From assembly GCA_024639745.1 (NCBI GenBank), contig JAHEHW010000076.1, positions 1-7,455 of the forward strand: a DNA stretch of 7,455 bases, in the 5' to 3' direction. Below the pieces are notes generated by a model. It worked only from the letters and a program-made list of their open reading frames with translations. It was not told the origin of the DNA and made no database searches. Shown piece after piece: positions 7,083-7,455 of the stretch (the first letter of the stretch is position 1; each line of letters starts with the position of its first letter). The translations under genes and the position numbers were made by a program. Origin of the DNA: Salaquimonas sp. (GTDB taxonomy: Bacteria; Pseudomonadota; Alphaproteobacteria; Rhizobiales; Rhizobiaceae).

Positions 7083-7455
7083 TGGCCTGCATCCTCGTCG
7101 ATCCATCCCGAATAGACATCGAGACCGGTGTAAAGCGGTTGTTTCTCAGGGAATTTCAGGCGGGACCACCACGCGTACCATTGATCCGGATTGTGCCAAT
7201 GCGGAATGGAGTAGAAGCCCCAGAGCAGGATCCTGTCCACAGCCCTAGTAAGGGCAACCAGTTCGTCGCGGTCATGAGCCAGAATGATCCGCTCCACCAG
7301 ATCGTCGATGACCGGGTCGGATATCCCGGCATAATTGCGCGATCCCGGCTGGTTTGCCGCCGCGCTTGACCAATATTGCCGCTGTTCATTACCGGGCGAA
7401 AGCGATTGGCGCATCAGGCCCATGGTGATTTCGAAATCGAAATTGTCCAGACGGT
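7079..7455 (-). CDS. yejA: Second YejA-type peptide-binding protein, C-terminal part (truncated by window edge)
   Basis: The last 124 residues of a periplasmic peptide-binding protein are visible. The frame is open to the right edge, so the ATG at 7423 is internal. The tail aligns by eye with that of the neighbouring binding protein: RLDNFDFEIT against RLETFDYDVV, GSRNYAGI against GSRNYPGI, then a conserved DDL..RI, a D(R)..DEL.AL..A.DRIL pattern, and IPHWH against IPNWH. The two are therefore diverged tandem paralogues. The C-terminal end is rich in Trp and Tyr (for example WYAWWSRLKFPEKQPLY), as in YejA proteins. The N-terminus, signal peptide and operon promoter lie outside the window. Since it overlaps the next gene by 4 bases, it is probably cotranscribed with the whole yej cluster. 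Which of the two copies corresponds to classical YejA cannot be decided from this fragment. Confidence 0.9.
   Translation of the reverse strand, partial: RLDNFDFEITMGLMRQSLSPGNEQRQYWSSAAANQPGSRNYAGISDPVIDDLVERIILAHDRDELVALTRAVDRILLWGFYSIPHWHNPDQWYAWWSRLKFPEKQPLYTGLDVYSGWIDEDAGQ

Overview
The window looks like an ordinary chromosomal stretch of an alphaproteobacterium, most likely of the order Hyphomicrobiales (Rhizobiales). The reasons are the gene order (two tandem YejA-type binding proteins followed by yejB, yejE and yejF), the Tat-type signal on one binding protein, the protein sequences, and a G+C content that looks like the mid-50s percent by eye. I cannot name a genus. Nearly every base is coding. 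No RNA gene, insertion sequence, CRISPR array, phage gene or long repeat was seen, and no stretch above 300 bases lacks a gene.

Layout from left to right. Positions 1-250 (+) hold the C-terminal end of an NlpC/P60 peptidoglycan endopeptidase whose start lies outside the window. Six bases separate it from a convergent minus-strand block that fills the rest. Read in its own direction (right to left), that block is: a YejA-type binding protein lacking its N-terminus (7455-7079), a complete Tat-exported YejA-type binding protein (7082-5172), permease YejB (5136-4033), permease YejE (4029-2866), double ATPase YejF (2866-1232), and a GhrA-like 2-hydroxyacid dehydrogenase (1216-257). The junctions are tight: a 4-base ATGA overlap, a 35-base gap, a 3-base gap, a 1-base TGATG overlap and a 15-base gap. 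This strongly suggests one operon whose promoter lies beyond the right edge.

The five yej genes make one inner-membrane peptide importer. The binding proteins capture ligand in the periplasm, YejB and YejE form the channel, and YejF supplies both ATPase sites. Related YejABEF systems are known for microcin C uptake in E. coli, antimicrobial-peptide tolerance in Brucella and Sinorhizobium, and muropeptide import (YejBEF-YepA) in Agrobacterium, where AmpG is absent. The adjacent peptidoglycan hydrolase fits a cell-wall recycling theme, but that link is inference. The dehydrogenase reduces small 2-oxoacids such as glyoxylate or hydroxypyruvate in related proteins; why it sits in this operon is not evident. 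I found no clearly undescribed system here. The more interesting points are the paired, divergent binding proteins, a cysteine-pair insert in YejE, and the operon-borne dehydrogenase.
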